A stretch of DNA of 64,000 nt from Camelus bactrianus (GCF_048773025.1 NC_133570.1:24588001-24652000), one strand, 5' to 3'; counted from the first letter of the stretch, positions 46,200 to 58,075 are shown. Notes: generated by a model not told the origin, from the letters alone. Numbers and translations: made by a program.

Positions 46200-49100
46200 T
46201 TCCAAGCTCTTGCTACCCTCAACAGGCTGCCTGTTTCCTCTGCTAAAACTCTGAGCCCCCAGTGATGGGGAGTCATGTCTATTTTGTTGACTGATAAAGC
46301 CCGAGAGCCTTGGGAACGGGTCTAGTTAGGAGATTCCCGTACGTAGTAGGAGATTATACACATTTGCTGCATGAATGTAGATGCCCTGGTCCAATCCGAT
46401 GGAGCACTTCTGTGTCCTGCTCAAACAATAACTTTCCTTTCCACCTGAGAGGGTGTGACAACTTCCTTGGTGATCAAAGGCAAGATCTTTTGCTTTATGT
46501 TGTTAACCTTAGGCGGGGAGACTGGGGGATCTTCATATATATTTTTAAATTTGGTTCACTCTGCAGTTTGTCTTTAGTCTCTGTGTAATTTTGAGAAACT
46601 CCTTATGAGTGATCATTCTTCCATCAGATTGAACAGGGTCCAGGGCGAAGTACCAAGCCTGTCTCATCGGCCATCCTGTGTGTCATGTCCTGGGACCCAG
46701 TGGATGCTCAGCATGTAAGTGAATCGACAGGATTGAGTGAAGAGATGGGAGCATATCCTTATTGTGGTGGCTGCTTTCTGTCCGATGCCTTGAGATTTGG
46801 GGAAGGGTTTTCAAGTGCGGAGAGGGGAGATCAGGTCCTCTGTGCTCTTCCTGAGTGCCCTGGCTTTACCCATTCCCCCAGCCCACTCTGGGCAGCCAAG
46901 CCGAGGAGCTGGGCCACTGGGGGTTGTGCTGATCAATAATCCACCTTTACCCCAAGTCCGGGGGGTAGGTACACCTGGTTGTAGACTCTGGAGTAAGGTC
47001 CTTGGAGGAATTCCTCACCGAACTATGTTTTGGCATTTTATTTTCCTCTATAACCTCCAGCTGAAGAAGAAGATTGTCTTAGACACATGAAAGGTGAGGA
47101 CGCCTACTGTCCCCTCGGAACCCAGGTGGGGCTGGGAGTCTGCTGTTTGTATAGCCAGTGGGCTCATGTTGCTTAGGGCATCCCTGTGCCTGAATTCCTG
47201 CAGTACACTTGGTGGTAAGGACGGGGGTGCCTGGCAGGGAGGGAAGCGGGTCGGGGGACTGCACAGCTGGGGAGATGTTAACCTGGGGTGAGCGGGAGCC
47301 TGGTGATGCATGGCTTCTCGGTGCAGGGAACTCTCCACACTCAGAGGGGTTCCCACTCCCACAAGGGCCCTTTGATCAGGGAGCTGGGCTGTCAGGGGAC
47401 CACAGGGCTCCCAGTGAGGATTAAGGTGGCTTCAGGCAATGGGAAGTGAGGGATCCAGCGGCACTTAAATTAACTGTGCACCCAAACCCAGCCCCCACCT
47501 TTTTCAGCCTGTTTCCTAGTCTGCAAAACTGGAATGATATTAACCATCCCGCGGGGTGGTTGATGGGCTGGGACAGACTAGACAGTCAGGAGCTGGAATT
47601 CCTCTGTCCCCTGATTGTTTTCCTTCTTTCTGACTATTTGCTCTCACAAGCTCAGTCTCTCTGTCTCTCTCTCTTTCACTTCTAACTTTCTCTCATGCTC
47701 TGGTTTCATTTGATTTCCAACCACCGCCCCTCCCCCTCGCCAATCGCTAGATGAGTGAACTTGATTTCTGTGTGTCAGTTCCAAATTCTTAGGAAAGATG
47801 CTCTGTCTCCCTCTGGATATGTTGTCCAACCCATCAGTTGTGGCCAGAGGAGCGAGACCCTCTGGGACCAGTGGAGTGTCTCTGCCCAGCCCCCCAGCCA
47901 CCACTGTGGGAGCACATAGCTCTCCGAGGAGGAGGTACTGGCTGTGACCTTGTGTCAGTCAGTATGAATTTATGTCTCCTCTTGCCCCACCTTCATCCTC
48001 CTAAACAAAGATGAAAATTAAACACTCCCGGGATTTGTGTCATGGAACACTCAGGGTGGGGGCTAAGGGGGCTGGAATCTCTGCTGCATGTAAGAGGCTA
48101 CAGTGAATCCCCAATGAGAGCCTGCAAAGGGAACACCACCGGCCCCACCTGGCACTTAGGGTGCTGAGTCTGCGTGATGTTGAGCTAGGCTTCTGACCAC
48201 AGCTCGGGGGTCTTGTCTGACCAGTTAGCCTTTGAAATCAACCAGCTTTGTATTCCTCAATCCCTCCCTGAGGATTTACCTGAACCACCAGCTTCTGTAT
48301 CTCTGAAGACAGATGATGGAGACCCTTCACGTAAGCCGTTCGCTCAGCCCTTTGCAGGCCTTTGTGCTGCGCGGCCTGCCCGGCGAGCTGACCGAGGTTG
48401 GTATTTTACTGATGTTAGAAATAGTCTGGTTTCCCGATGCACTGTTTCACTGAACAAGCAACAGAAGCCACTTCTCGCTGATAAAAGCAAAAAAGGGACT
48501 TAATGAGAAGATACTGGGAGGGTGTGTGGAGTGGCCAGGACCGAAGCCAACCCAGGAGCTGTAGGGGGTGTTAGGGAGCCCCAGGCACCAGGCCGGGCTG
48601 GGTGCTACCAGGCCCCCTGCCACCCCAGAAGGGACCCCTCTCCACCTGACCCTCCACCTCACTCACTGCAGTTTCACGTCCCTGCAGGGCCAGGTCACAT
48701 TGAATCCACCAGCACACACCTCAATGGGGGAGTTGGCCCCGTCTCAGCTGAGGGCGTGCCCGGTGTGGGGAGATGCCCAGTTAGAGGAAGGCGGTTCCCC
48801 TACTGCTCCGAGTTAAGGTGCAAGTCATTGCCCATCACTCAGGAGAGCCGGGCTGGTCGGACCTCATTGTGGTGACTAGGCAGTCTGAGTTCACTTAATA
48901 CTTTCTATGTTTGAAGGCCCTGGAGGGAGAATAAGTGAAGGTTCTAGTACTTATTTTGTGTTTCCCACATACCAGGTGCGGTAACCAAGCCACTTCAGAC
49001 AAGGCCCAGAGCAACCACGTTAATAGGCCACGGAGCAAGTCGTGCAGTCAGGCTTCTGTGGTCCCGAAACCCGTGTCCCCATCGGCTCCGTACTTACCAG

Positions 49101-50840
49101 TGGAAACTGGGGGGATTTATGGGACTCTGTGCTCCTGTAGGGGCTGGGATGTGTGTGTTTAAATCCACATCTTCAGAAACTCAGCTAGAACCACAGCCAC
49201 TTATTGTCTGCATGGAGGCAGAGGAGGGGAGGCTTCCAGCCTCTGGTCCAGCTTGTGTGGAGCTCAGAAGTTGCTCCTTCTGTCCTGAAAACAACACCAG
49301 GGCTGAGGGAGCTGCAAACCCACTGCTCTTCTTAGATCCCAGAAAACTGAGGGGAAAATCTGCTCCCAACACAGAGAGGCAGCCGGGCAGGCTTGGAGAG
49401 TCACAGCTCCCAGGGCAGAACCCGCTTTTGTTAGAACCCCGGGGGCAGGCAGATTTAAAAGGTCCCTGAGGCCAGCGGGAGGCTCAGCATGGGAAGTCTG
49501 AGTGTGACAACTCCAGGGGGCCAGTCAGAGGGGCCCCCTGCTCTTTTTCATGCATTTCTCCTCCAGGACCATGCCCTGTTCTCAGAATGATGGTCAGAGA
49601 AAAACCCCTCATGCTTCCTGCCTGGAAAGGAGAAAATAACTCTATTGAAATATGCCCAGAACATTCTGTTTCATTGGGGGAAGTTTTTGTTTGTTTGTTT
49701 GTTTTTTTAATGAGAAATTATTTTACCAGAGCCTAACCAACCTGGGGGAAGGGAAATACCTTCTGTGTCACCCAAATTGGGGTGGGGGGAAAGAGACACA
49801 CTTGTGGAGGTCACAGCTCAGGGCACAGGCTCAATGAGAACTAATCACAGGACTACAGATGCTCCCCTCTGTCCCACCACCCCATCGCCTTACCTCCATG
49901 TCAGTAGGGCCCCTGTGTAATAACAGGAATAAAACTGAAAGAAGTAAATGTCTCAAGAGTGCCTAGGGAAAACCCAAAGACAGCGGGGAGATGAAAACAA
50001 GGACACCTAGCCTGTTTTAGCCTCTCACACCAATAGCTGTAGCAAATTACACACAACCCAGTCCCAGCAGATAAATACAAAATCTCACAGAAGAAACTAT
50101 CTATTTTGGTTCTCTTACCCAGGGCATCCCACGTTGCATGCTCGCCTAGTATTTAATGGAAGCAAGTCCATCTCAGAAGGGACATAACTGAAGAGGGATG
50201 GCTTTCCAGACTCTGACGGGCAGAGAGAGCAGCAGCCTGGTGAGAGCATGGTGAGGGGTGGGGTAGGGGCTGGGCTGCCTTCTTCCCCAAATATGGAAAC
50301 TTCCTGAGGCCAGCACAGTGGGAAGGAGGGCCATGGGGTGGAAGCATCCAGACTTCTTCCTGAGAACTGATGGGATGCCTCCAAGGGACCATTCAGTTGT
50401 CCAAACTGGGCCCTGAGGGTGGGAGCCAGTCTGTCAGCCTCAGAGCCCAGGACTGAGGTGGGCGCACAGCAGGTCTTACTTGGCAGGGTCCATTTCACTT
50501 CCGTGAAGTCCTGTGTAAAACATGAAGTGTGGACGGCCTTGGAAGCACAGCTCTGCCCTCAAGAGCGGTTTCAACTCCTCTCTTCCTGGAAAACAGTATT
50601 TGTGAGCCCGTCCTGGTTGACGTCACAGAGATCACCCAAGTGGCCCAGCCTAGTGGCAGGGAACATATACTTTCTGGCAGGCAACCCCAGAGGTCCACTG
50701 ATGCATCATGTGCTGGCAAGGATATGAGTCCCTGCACGCTGGTGCAACAACAGAGGCTCTGCCACAGGCCCAAGAGGTGGTGTGTGGGACATGCAGTGGT
50801 GCAGGTGTGTAGGTAGTGCAAGGTGAAAGTTGTGCCAGGG
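46200..50840. other. Mixed intergenic stretch, no gene recognised
   Basis: Several ORFs of 60-130 codons occur on both strands. The only one with exon-like borders is at 48,213-48,503. A TCTCTG-rich tract lies near 47,650-47,695. No repeat family was assigned. Confidence 0.4.
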
Positions 50841-50844
50841 GTGC

Positions 50845-51005
50845 ATGGGCTGTGGAGGGTGCAGGCAGTTCAGGGGCACAGGGAGTGCAGGGGTGCAGGA
50901 GTGCAGGGATTGCAGAGGTTCAAGAGTGCATGCAGTGCAGGGGATGCAGGGGCTGCAGGGGTTGCAGGGGTGTAGGGGTGCAGGGGTGCAGGGAGGTGCT
51001 TAGGC
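50845..51005 (+). repeat. GCAGGGGT-type minisatellite
   Basis: Variant copies of an 8-10-bp G-rich unit ('tgcaggggtgcagg', 'gcaggggatgcagggg') fill about 160 bp directly before the GC-rich repeat cluster. ORFs reading through it are low-complexity and not genes. Confidence 0.88.
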
Positions 51006-51084
51006 TCGTGGCCAGAATCAGAAGGCAGGTGCACATGCTCGCAGTCAGCCTGACCCCTGGAGGCAATTGTGGTGCGTTTGGGGT

Positions 51085-51630
51085 GGCGGCGGCGGGAGGG
51101 GGCTGCCCAGGCAAGCCGGTTGTTTCCTTCTCGTCCCCGCAGCCTGGCCTGGAGGCGGCCTTGGACGCAGGAGATTCCACGGAAGTCGGACTCCAGGTGA
51201 GCTTGCTCCTGGGAGGCGGGGCGGTTCAGTCAGGGGCGGCCGCAGCGGCAGAGGCGGCGGCAGAGGCGGCGGCAGAGGCGGCGGCAGAGGCGGCGGCAGA
51301 GGCAGCGGCAGCGGAGGGGAGCGGCACTGCCTCTGGCGAGCTGGTGGATTAGCTCCCGTCTCCCCGGAGGCAGGGCCTGGGAGCGGCCTCTGCTGCCCCA
51401 GGTCGCCTGACACACCTGTCCCACTCAGCTTGCTGAGGAGGGGAGCGGGACAGAGCAATTAGGGTGCGGGGGCGACGTGGGTAGGGGGCCCGCCGTCCCG
51501 GGAGCCGGCAGTTTGCTCCCCTCCTCCCCGCGGCGTGGCCTGGGGGCGGCCTCTGCTGCCCGAGAAGCCAGACGCCGGCTCCAGGTGAGCTTGCTGCTGG
51601 GGGGCGGGCGCGGTGCTGTCAGGGGGTGGG
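51085..51630 (+). repeat. GC-rich ~117-bp repeat cluster, three forward units, CpG-rich
   Basis: Units lie at about 51,115-51,235, 51,345-51,465 and 51,505-51,625. They share 'cggcctctgctgccc' or a variant, followed in two units by 'ctccaggtgagcttgct', then 'ggcgggcgcggtgctgtcag' or a variant. They belong to the same family as the array at 11.0-11.8 kb. CpG density is high. The 'ccag|gtgagc' phrase resembles a splice donor repeated in two units, so an RNA role is conceivable, but no coding exon is supported. Confidence 0.72.
51240..51315 (+). repeat. 12-bp minisatellite (CGGCAGAGGCGG)n
   Basis: About five to six copies of a 12-bp unit sit between the first and second 117-bp units. In one frame it would encode an Ala-Glu-Ala-Ala repeat, in another a Gly/Arg repeat. 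It explains the long ORFs here. Confidence 0.9.
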
Positions 51631-51654
51631 TAAGCTGGCGCAAATAGTTTCTCT

Positions 51655-52225
51655 CTATGGCTTGTCTTTTCATTTGCTTAGCAGTGTTTTGAAGAGCTTT
51701 GAATAGTCTTCATTTTGATAAAGTTCACTCTATCAGTTACTTTTTAGAATAGATTATACTTTTGGTGTCATAGCAAAGAAATGTTTGCCAAACCCAAGGT
51801 CATATTGCTTAAGCCTATTCTTTTCCTCCTAGCTGTTTTATAGTTTTGGATTTCCTATTAAGATCTATGATCCATTTTGAATTAATTTTTCTGTATTTTG
51901 TGAGGTATGGGTCAAAGTTCATTTTTCTCTTTTTGCATATGGATATCTAATTGTTCCAGCACGACTTGCTGAAAAGATCCTTTCTCAACTGCATCCTTAC
52001 TGAGATTCAATTGTCCATCTAAGTGTTGATTTAGTTCAGAATATTCTATTCTGTTCCATTATTCTATTTTCCTGTTTTACAACAATACCCTACTTTCTGA
52101 TTACTGTAGCTTTATTTTAAAAAGTCTGAAAATCAGATAGTGTAAGTCTTCGAAATTTTTCTTGTTCAAAGTTGTTTTGGATATTTGCGATGTTTTGCAT
52201 TTTTATATGAATTTTAGAATTACTT
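51655..52225 (-). mobile_element. L1 LINE, ORF2 middle-to-3' fragment
   Basis: The plus strand reads as antisense L1 ORF2: 'attgttccagcacgacttgc', 'ttctattctgttccattatt', 'ctgattactgtagctttatt' and 'gttgttttggatatttgcga' in order. The copy is old and broken. Confidence 0.82.
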
Positions 52226-53089
52226 TTAAAATTCCTTACGTCCTGTTCTGTCAAATTTCCACCCATGTCTTTGGCCATCTTCAAAGCTACATTTTCTGAA
52301 GAAGTTTCTCTGGATCCCAGGTGAAAGGAATTTTTCTTCTTCTGTGCTCCATACACACTTCATAATATTTGATTGCATTTATTCATATTTAGCTGTATTT
52401 ATTTGTCTGATCTTTCCTGCCATATAGTAAAGCTCTCAAGATTAGAAATCTTGACTTTGTTCCCTCTGTCTGCTGAGAAAACTAGTTCTGTGCTTTGCAG
52501 GAGTGAGCCCTGCAGTCAGAGGCATCTGCAGCACACATCTAGCTCATCGCTTGCATATTGTCAAGGAATCCTGCAGATTTAGAATTGTTTATTATTTGTT
52601 ATCTCCAAAACAGCTCAGTGTTTATTACTTCTATTGCTACTGCTGCATTTTCAAAGAGCAATGGGCTAATTATTTTCCAAATATCAAAACTTGCTACAAT
52701 TGACTTGTGTTGCTAGTTATGTACTGCTGTGTCTTAACAACCTGCTCAGTGTTCATAGGCTCCTTCACTCATGAAACTTTTGGTAGGATGTCTTTGGCTA
52801 CTTGAGCAGCACTATCTGAACTGACTCCTCCTGTATTTCTAGTGTCCCCTCGATCCCTCCTCCAGCCCTCCCTGGGGGACCAGTAGTTCTACCCTCAAAA
52901 AGCCTGTTGTTTCTCAGGAAGAGTTTCCTGTGAAATATAATCATGTCCCTCTTGTGGGGACGTTCAGTCCAGAGATTTGGCGGCAGGGGAAAATGTTTAG
53001 TCTGCTTTTGGTAGAGCCTAAACTGTTCCATAATTATTAGAAGCAAATCCAATGAGGAAACTGTGTTGGCATCTAACAAATCAGCATAA

Positions 53090-53265
53090 ATGTCTGATGA
53101 GGAAGATCAGCTTCCCCGTCCCACTCAGGCATCATGTTGGTGTTACACTCACCTTGGCTAACATGTCCTCCTGTGTGCAACGTAAGTTTGAAGACATTAT
53201 GAATGGCTTTTTTTTTTCTTCCTTAGTCTTTCCACATTCAGTGTGCCTGGTGAAATTATATGAAT
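53090..53265 (-). repeat. Inverted repeat, left arm
   Basis: Its reverse complement ('ctgaatgtggaaagactaag', 'gatgcctgagtgggacggg') matches 54,110-54,290 at roughly three-quarters identity by eye. The element family is unknown. The arms are separated by about 850 bp. Confidence 0.78.
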
Positions 53266-53295
53266 CCTACTTATTTGCAGCCCAGCACTAACCTT

Positions 53296-53296
<1 letters not shown>

Positions 53297-53326
<30 letters not shown>
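53297..53326. repeat. Poly(T) tract, 30 bases
   Basis: This is an uninterrupted T run, possibly the tail of a minus-strand retroposon, although no body was identified on its right. Confidence 0.9.
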
Positions 53327-53330
<4 letters not shown>

Positions 53331-53615
53331 ATCGCGTGTTTAAAAGGCTAGTGGACAATTTGTTAGAAGATAGAAGTCCTTTTAGATTTTGGTCCTAAAT
53401 TCAAATCTTGGTTAGTGGTAAATGAAAATTCCCCTTAAAATTTAAAATACAGTGATATAAAGTTTTAAAAATAGTTAAATTTTAGTCAATTTCATTAAAC
53501 ACTATAACATTTATTTACCTTTAATCTGTTTCTGGGGCAATTTTGCAATGATTCCCTCTCTTCATTGATTCTCTCTTTGTCAGAGTCCTTGAGAGGCCCC
53601 TGTCATCACTGTCAG

Positions 53616-53640
53616 TATCATCATCATCATCATCATCATG
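53616..53640. repeat. (ATC)n microsatellite
   Basis: About eight ATC units lie in a gene-free stretch. Confidence 0.9.
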
Positions 53641-54109
53641 GAACGGATTCCTCTGGAAGATTCTAGGAAAATAAAGAGATGGATGGGGAGACACGTAGGT
53701 GAGTGTGTGTGTTTACACTGAGAAGAATTATTAGACGTTAGATGCACAATATCCATTCCATTTAGAGAAGAATGTGGTCATGAAATCCTGATGTGGTGAA
53801 TGAAGGAAGCAGTGGGAACAGGATGGTCAATTGAAAGGAGAAGGAATTGAGCAAAGCTGGGAGCATAGATCCTCTGTTAGAGACCAGCACGTTGGTGTGA
53901 ATGAAGGGACTGTGGTGGCAGAACAATGTGTCCCCCACCCCCACAGGGAAGTCACCTGTGACATGTTACTGTAGACAGTAAAGGGATGACAGGCATTTTA
54001 GGACAAAAATCTTAAAAAATCTTAGAGGATTTTCCTTCTAAATTGGCTATTAGCCTTTTAAACCATAATACGTTGTTAAAGATTAGTGCCAGGTTACAAA
54101 TAAACAGGA

Positions 54110-54290
54110 TTTGTATAATCTCACCAGACGTACTGAATGTGGAAAGACTAAGGAAGAAAATCAAAAAGCCGTTCACAAGTGTCTTGAACCTTTAATTGCT
54201 CACGAGAAGAAATGTTACCCACGGTGAGTGTCACAGCCACATACATAATGCCTGAGTGGGATGGGACAAGGGGATCCTGAGATGAGGTGA
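54110..54290 (+). repeat. Inverted repeat, right arm
   Basis: It carries 'actgaatgtggaaagactaa' and 'atgcctgagtgggatggg' on the plus strand, mirroring the left arm. The flanking DNA differs, so two copies of one unknown element in opposite orientation fit best. Confidence 0.78.
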
Positions 54291-54534
54291 TAGGGAGAGT
54301 AGCCTGGATTTTCCAGGTGGGCCCAGTGTAATCACAGGGGTCTTTACAAGCATAGGACATTTCCCATCTGAGTTTAGGATCAGAGGGAGGTGCAGCCATG
54401 GAGCGATGTTCAGAAAGGCTGCTGGCCATGAAGATGAAGGAAGTTGTGGGGCACAAGCTAAGGAAGGTGGGTGACCACTGGAAACTGGAAAAAAGCAAAC
54501 AAGGAAACATTTTCTTCTAGACCCTTTAGAAGGA

Positions 54535-54685
54535 AGGCACCCTGCTGGTACCTTGAATTTAGCCCAATGAGAACTGTGTTGGATCTCTGGCCTCCACAGC
54601 CATAAGCTGATAAATCTGTGCTGGTTTAAGCTATTAAGCTTATGGAAATTTGTTACAGTGGTAATAGAATAATAACATAGTGAGC
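54535..54685 (+). repeat. LTR 3' end fossil, MaLR-like (tentative)
   Basis: The phrases 'tctctggcctccacagccat' and 'gtttaagctattaagcttat' followed by 'aaatttgttacagtggtaat' resemble the 3' part of MaLR-type LTRs. It is an old, broken fragment, with no internal region beside it. Confidence 0.5.
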
Positions 54686-54984
54686 GGTATTGTAAGGGAT
54701 TAAAGGTCTAGGATGGGGTGTGGAGAGGATTCTGACATTTACACCTAAAAAACAACCAGGTGAAGTGGGAAGGTGTTTTAAGGAAGACCAACCTGGCAGG
54801 GCTGTTGAGCAGACTGTTTGGAGTGAGGAGAGCATTGGAGTAGAGGAATCAATTAAATCTCTACCAGAAAAATAAGGAATAAAATCTAACAGGGCTTCAG
54901 TGTTAGTGGATGTAGGAATGGAAATGGGCAGAGAGATATAAACATTACTTTGAAATTAGCTACAGGTTTGATGACTGCATGTTG

Positions 54985-55365
54985 GGTAGAGTTAGGCGAT
55001 GTGTGGACTGAATGTTTGCATCCCCTCAAAATCCATATGTCGAAACCCCATCTCCCAGGGTTATGGTATTGGGAGGCGGGGCCTTTGGGAGGTGATTAGT
55101 AGGATAAAATGAGGTCAAGAGAATAGAGCCCTCATGAATGGAATTAGGGCACTTATAAGGGGCCCCAGAGTGCTTGCTTCTCTCTGCTCTCCACCCCATG
55201 AAGATAGTGGGAAGACAGCCATCTTCAAGCCATGAAGGCAATCCTCTCCCAGATACCTTGATCTTGAATGTCTCAGCCTCCAAAACTTGAGGAATATGCT
55301 GGTTGTTTAAGCCACCTGACCCATGGTAATTTTTTACAGCATCCCAGACTGACTAAGACAGTGGA
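54985..55365 (+). mobile_element. MLT1-type LTR fossil (ERVL-MaLR)
   Basis: It runs from 'gtgtggactgaatgtttgca' through 'gggaggcggggcctttggga', 'atgaatggaattagggcact' and 'ccttgatcttgaatgtctca' to a 'gactgactaagaca' end. This is the MLT1 LTR layout. It is a solo LTR, ancient (early eutherian age for the family) and broken, with no internal sequence. Confidence 0.88.
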
Positions 55366-55424
55366 GAATGCCTCCGGGTGTGAAACTGATTGCCTGGAGA
55401 ATGCTGAAACCCAGGGAAGTGGGC

Positions 55425-55665
55425 AGCACAGACGTTAAATCACTTAATCCTGCCAGCACAGTAGGAGATAGAGCCTACATATTCCTCACCATTTAAAGGT
55501 TAGGAAAAAGAGGCACAAATAAGTAAAATAACAACAACAACAACAACAACAATAATAATAAAAATTTCTCCAAGATTCACACAGAACCCCCCAGAGGCAG
55601 AGTGAGAATTTATACTCAGGCAGGCTGGCCCCGGAGACCCTGCTCATAACTACTAAATCAAATGG
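55425..55665 (+). repeat. MIR SINE with internal (AAC/AAT)n microsatellite
   Basis: The MIR middle ('cacttaatcctgccagcaca', 'aaggttaggaaaaagaggca') and 3' half ('aagattcacacagaaccccc', 'aggctggccccggagaccc') are split by AAC/AAT repeats at about 55,530-55,561. Confidence 0.8.
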
Positions 55666-55849
55666 CCTGGCTTATGTGGATCTTTTTTTTTCAACTGTGA
55701 TATGACGGTACTATGTCCAGTAACTTATAACTTCAAAATATCTCACTATAAGGGAATCATTAGTCACGGGCATTACAAACCACAGAAAGCTAGACATACA
55801 AAAATAACCTGTTAGGGCAAGAAAACCACTAATATTTCTAAACATCATA

Positions 55850-55962
55850 TGTGCTGAGCCTTTGCTGTAAAATGTTTATTTATAATTCTGCCTGGCTACA
55901 GAATAACTTCATATTTCTGCATGTGGCTGGTGGCTCACATGTTGGACAGCACGGGCCTAGAG
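55850..55962. mobile_element. hAT-type DNA transposon fragment
   Basis: It ends in 'atgtggctggtggctcacat' and 'ttggacagcacgggcctag', the same right end as the element at 2,535-2,825. Another MIR-like remnant follows to about 56,030. Confidence 0.55.
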
Positions 55963-56384
55963 AACTTAAATGACTTGCCGAGCCTCACCCAGGAAGCTCA
56001 TGGTGGAATCAGATCTACAATCTGGGACTTTTCCTTCTTATCCAGCAAGTCCTTCATGGAGGCTTAGAAGCTTCTCCTTTGGTGCCTAGCTGTCTATCCA
56101 TGCTTATGACATCTTGTCAGGTGTTCCAGCCTGCTCCTGAACATCAGCCGGTACACACTTCTGCTCTTTTCTGACCATGTAATATCTCTTAGAAACTTTG
56201 GTGACATCAGTTCTTATCTGGAAGGGTAGTGGCTAGAGATGTAAATGTGTCCACAAGAGCAGACTGACAGATTTTTCATAAACATAGCAGGAGTGGTCAA
56301 GAAAAGAAAAAGTCAGGAAGAAAGACCAGCAGAAGCAAGTCATTTAATATACCAAATGAATACTTTCAATGTTTGGTTGTGTTA

Positions 56385-56915
56385 CTGAGTCCAAACTCAT
56401 TCTGCTCACTGCAGGACAGGCCAATAAATTGGAAGACCACGTTCTGTGGCAAGAAATAGCATCTTTAATTGGAAAGCCAGCTGACTGAGGAGATGGCAGA
56501 GTAATTGTCCTGGAGAACCATCTTCCCCTAGTCACAAATCAGGCTTCTTTTATATTAAAAATGGGAAAGGGGTGTTCTTGGTTGTTGCAAACATCTTGGT
56601 GTAGGAATCCTTTGTTGTTAGAATCCTTTGTTGTTGCAGCTGTCCACCTGGGTCAGATCCCTGTAAACCTCCAACAAAACAAATGTTATTTTCTGTTCTG
56701 CAACATGTTATCTTTATAAGAATGGAAAAGTGTTAATATCCTTAAAGGTCAAAGCCTTGAGAATAGGTTCTCCTGTGTATTTCAGGCTCTAGGCAACATT
56801 GTTTTATAAAGGTGCAGAACCAACAAGACTAAGCCTCGGAAACAGAGCACAGGGTTAAAGTCAAAGAAAAAGATGTAATATGGAGTCAGATTTGTTCTTT
56901 CCTATTTCAATAGTG
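56385..56915 (-). mobile_element. ERV1 (class I) solo LTR fossil, minus strand
   Basis: It is about 530 bp. On the minus strand it has a U3 region, a TATA-like 'atataaaagaagcc' phrase, an 'attaaagatgct' polyadenylation-type signal and a U5 end with 'ggcctgtcctgca'. It is the same family as the 13.6, 14.1 and 57.6 kb copies and the most complete of them. It is a broken fossil with no internal viral genes. Confidence 0.78.
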
Positions 56916-57329
56916 CCATGGAGAAACCACTTTGGGCAGCTTTTTGTGGGGCCATGGAGGCTTTCTCTCTCTGCCTCTGGGCATCTCTGTTGAAAACCCT
57001 TCCTAGCTGTCTGGCCTGCTGGAAACCCATTCCACCTGGTTTGCCCTGAAGATGTGTTCTGTTTATAACTCATTTATACTCCTTGGAAAACAACTCAATT
57101 AAATCTCAATTGGTTTTCCACCAGCTCCCCTGGGTAGGGGTCAGTGATAGCATGTTATTATTTTATAAAAAATATACATAATATATGAAGTCATAAAACA
57201 GCACTGGGCACATAGGAGAGAGTCAATAAATGCTTCCTGGCTTAAAGCAAAAGTGACGGCTCAGTTTTCCGTGGCTGCTGTACTTGCTGAGCTAGTTTGT
57301 CCTTCCCTCCATTACACTCTTTTTTTAAC

Positions 57330-57500
57330 TGAAAAAGAAACCCATGCATATGGTAAAAAAAAATTCAAACAGCACAAAAATACACAAGGGAAAGGTTTCC
57401 CTCATCCTTTGTTCTCTCAGCCCTCCCTGGAGATGCCACTGTTTACAATCTTTTGTGAGCTTTTCCAAATATTTTATGCATATTTCAACCTATGTATGGA
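57330..57500. repeat. Ancient interspersed repeat, L1-3'UTR-like (tentative)
   Basis: The phrases 'gcatatggtaaaaaaaaatt' and 'caaacagcacaaaaatacac' with 'atgccactgtttacaatctt' resemble an old L1 3'UTR segment. It lies between the two oppositely oriented LTRs. Confidence 0.4.
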
Positions 57501-57569
57501 AATTCCTTTAAAGTTTTACTTATTTTTAACCTAAAAGGATTTAAATCCTCAAGTGGCTTCTGCCTCGAT

Positions 57570-58075
57570 AATAGCAAAGAACACATCAGACTCTGTATTA
57601 GATCTGTTCCTTTGACTTTAACCCTGTGCTCTGTTTCCTAGGCTTAGTCTTGCTGGTTCTGCACCTTCTGTAAAACAATGTTGCCTAGAGCCTGAAATAG
57701 ACAGGAGAGCCTATTCTGAAGGTTCTGACCTTTAAGGACATTAACACATTTCCATTCATATAAAGATAACAAGTTACAGAATAGAAAGTAACATTTGTTT
57801 TGTTGGAGGTTTACAGGGATCTGACCCAGGTGGATAGCTCCAAGAACAAAGAATTCTAACAACAAAAAATTCCTACACCAAGATGTTTGCAACAACCAAG
57901 CAAGTAGGAAAGGAGCCTGAATTCTGACTTGGGGAGATGGTTTTCCAGGACATTAGTTTGCCATCTAGGTCTAGAGAAACTTGCTATTCCATGCCCCAAC
58001 ACCTTGTCTCCTGATTTATTGGCCTGTCCTGCATTGAGGAGAATGAGTTTGGACTCGAGAACACTCCTATCTACA
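57570..58075 (+). mobile_element. ERV1 (class I) solo LTR fossil, plus strand
   Basis: It is about 505 bp, oriented opposite to the copy at 56,385-56,915. Shared parts include the U3 ('gcttagtcttgctggttctg') and the U5 end ('ttattggcctgtcctgcatt', 'gaatgagtttggactc'). It is broken and without internal region. Confidence 0.78.

Noticed and set aside
50618-50625. TGACGTCA CRE palindrome
   Set aside because: It is an 8-base match alone with no promoter context. A second one at about 36,354 lies inside the POFUT2-like exon as coding sequence.
50816-51352. 178-codon ORF with Ala/Glu repeats
   Set aside because: It is produced by the GCAGGGGT and 12-bp minisatellites. Another frame gives an equally open Gly/Arg product.
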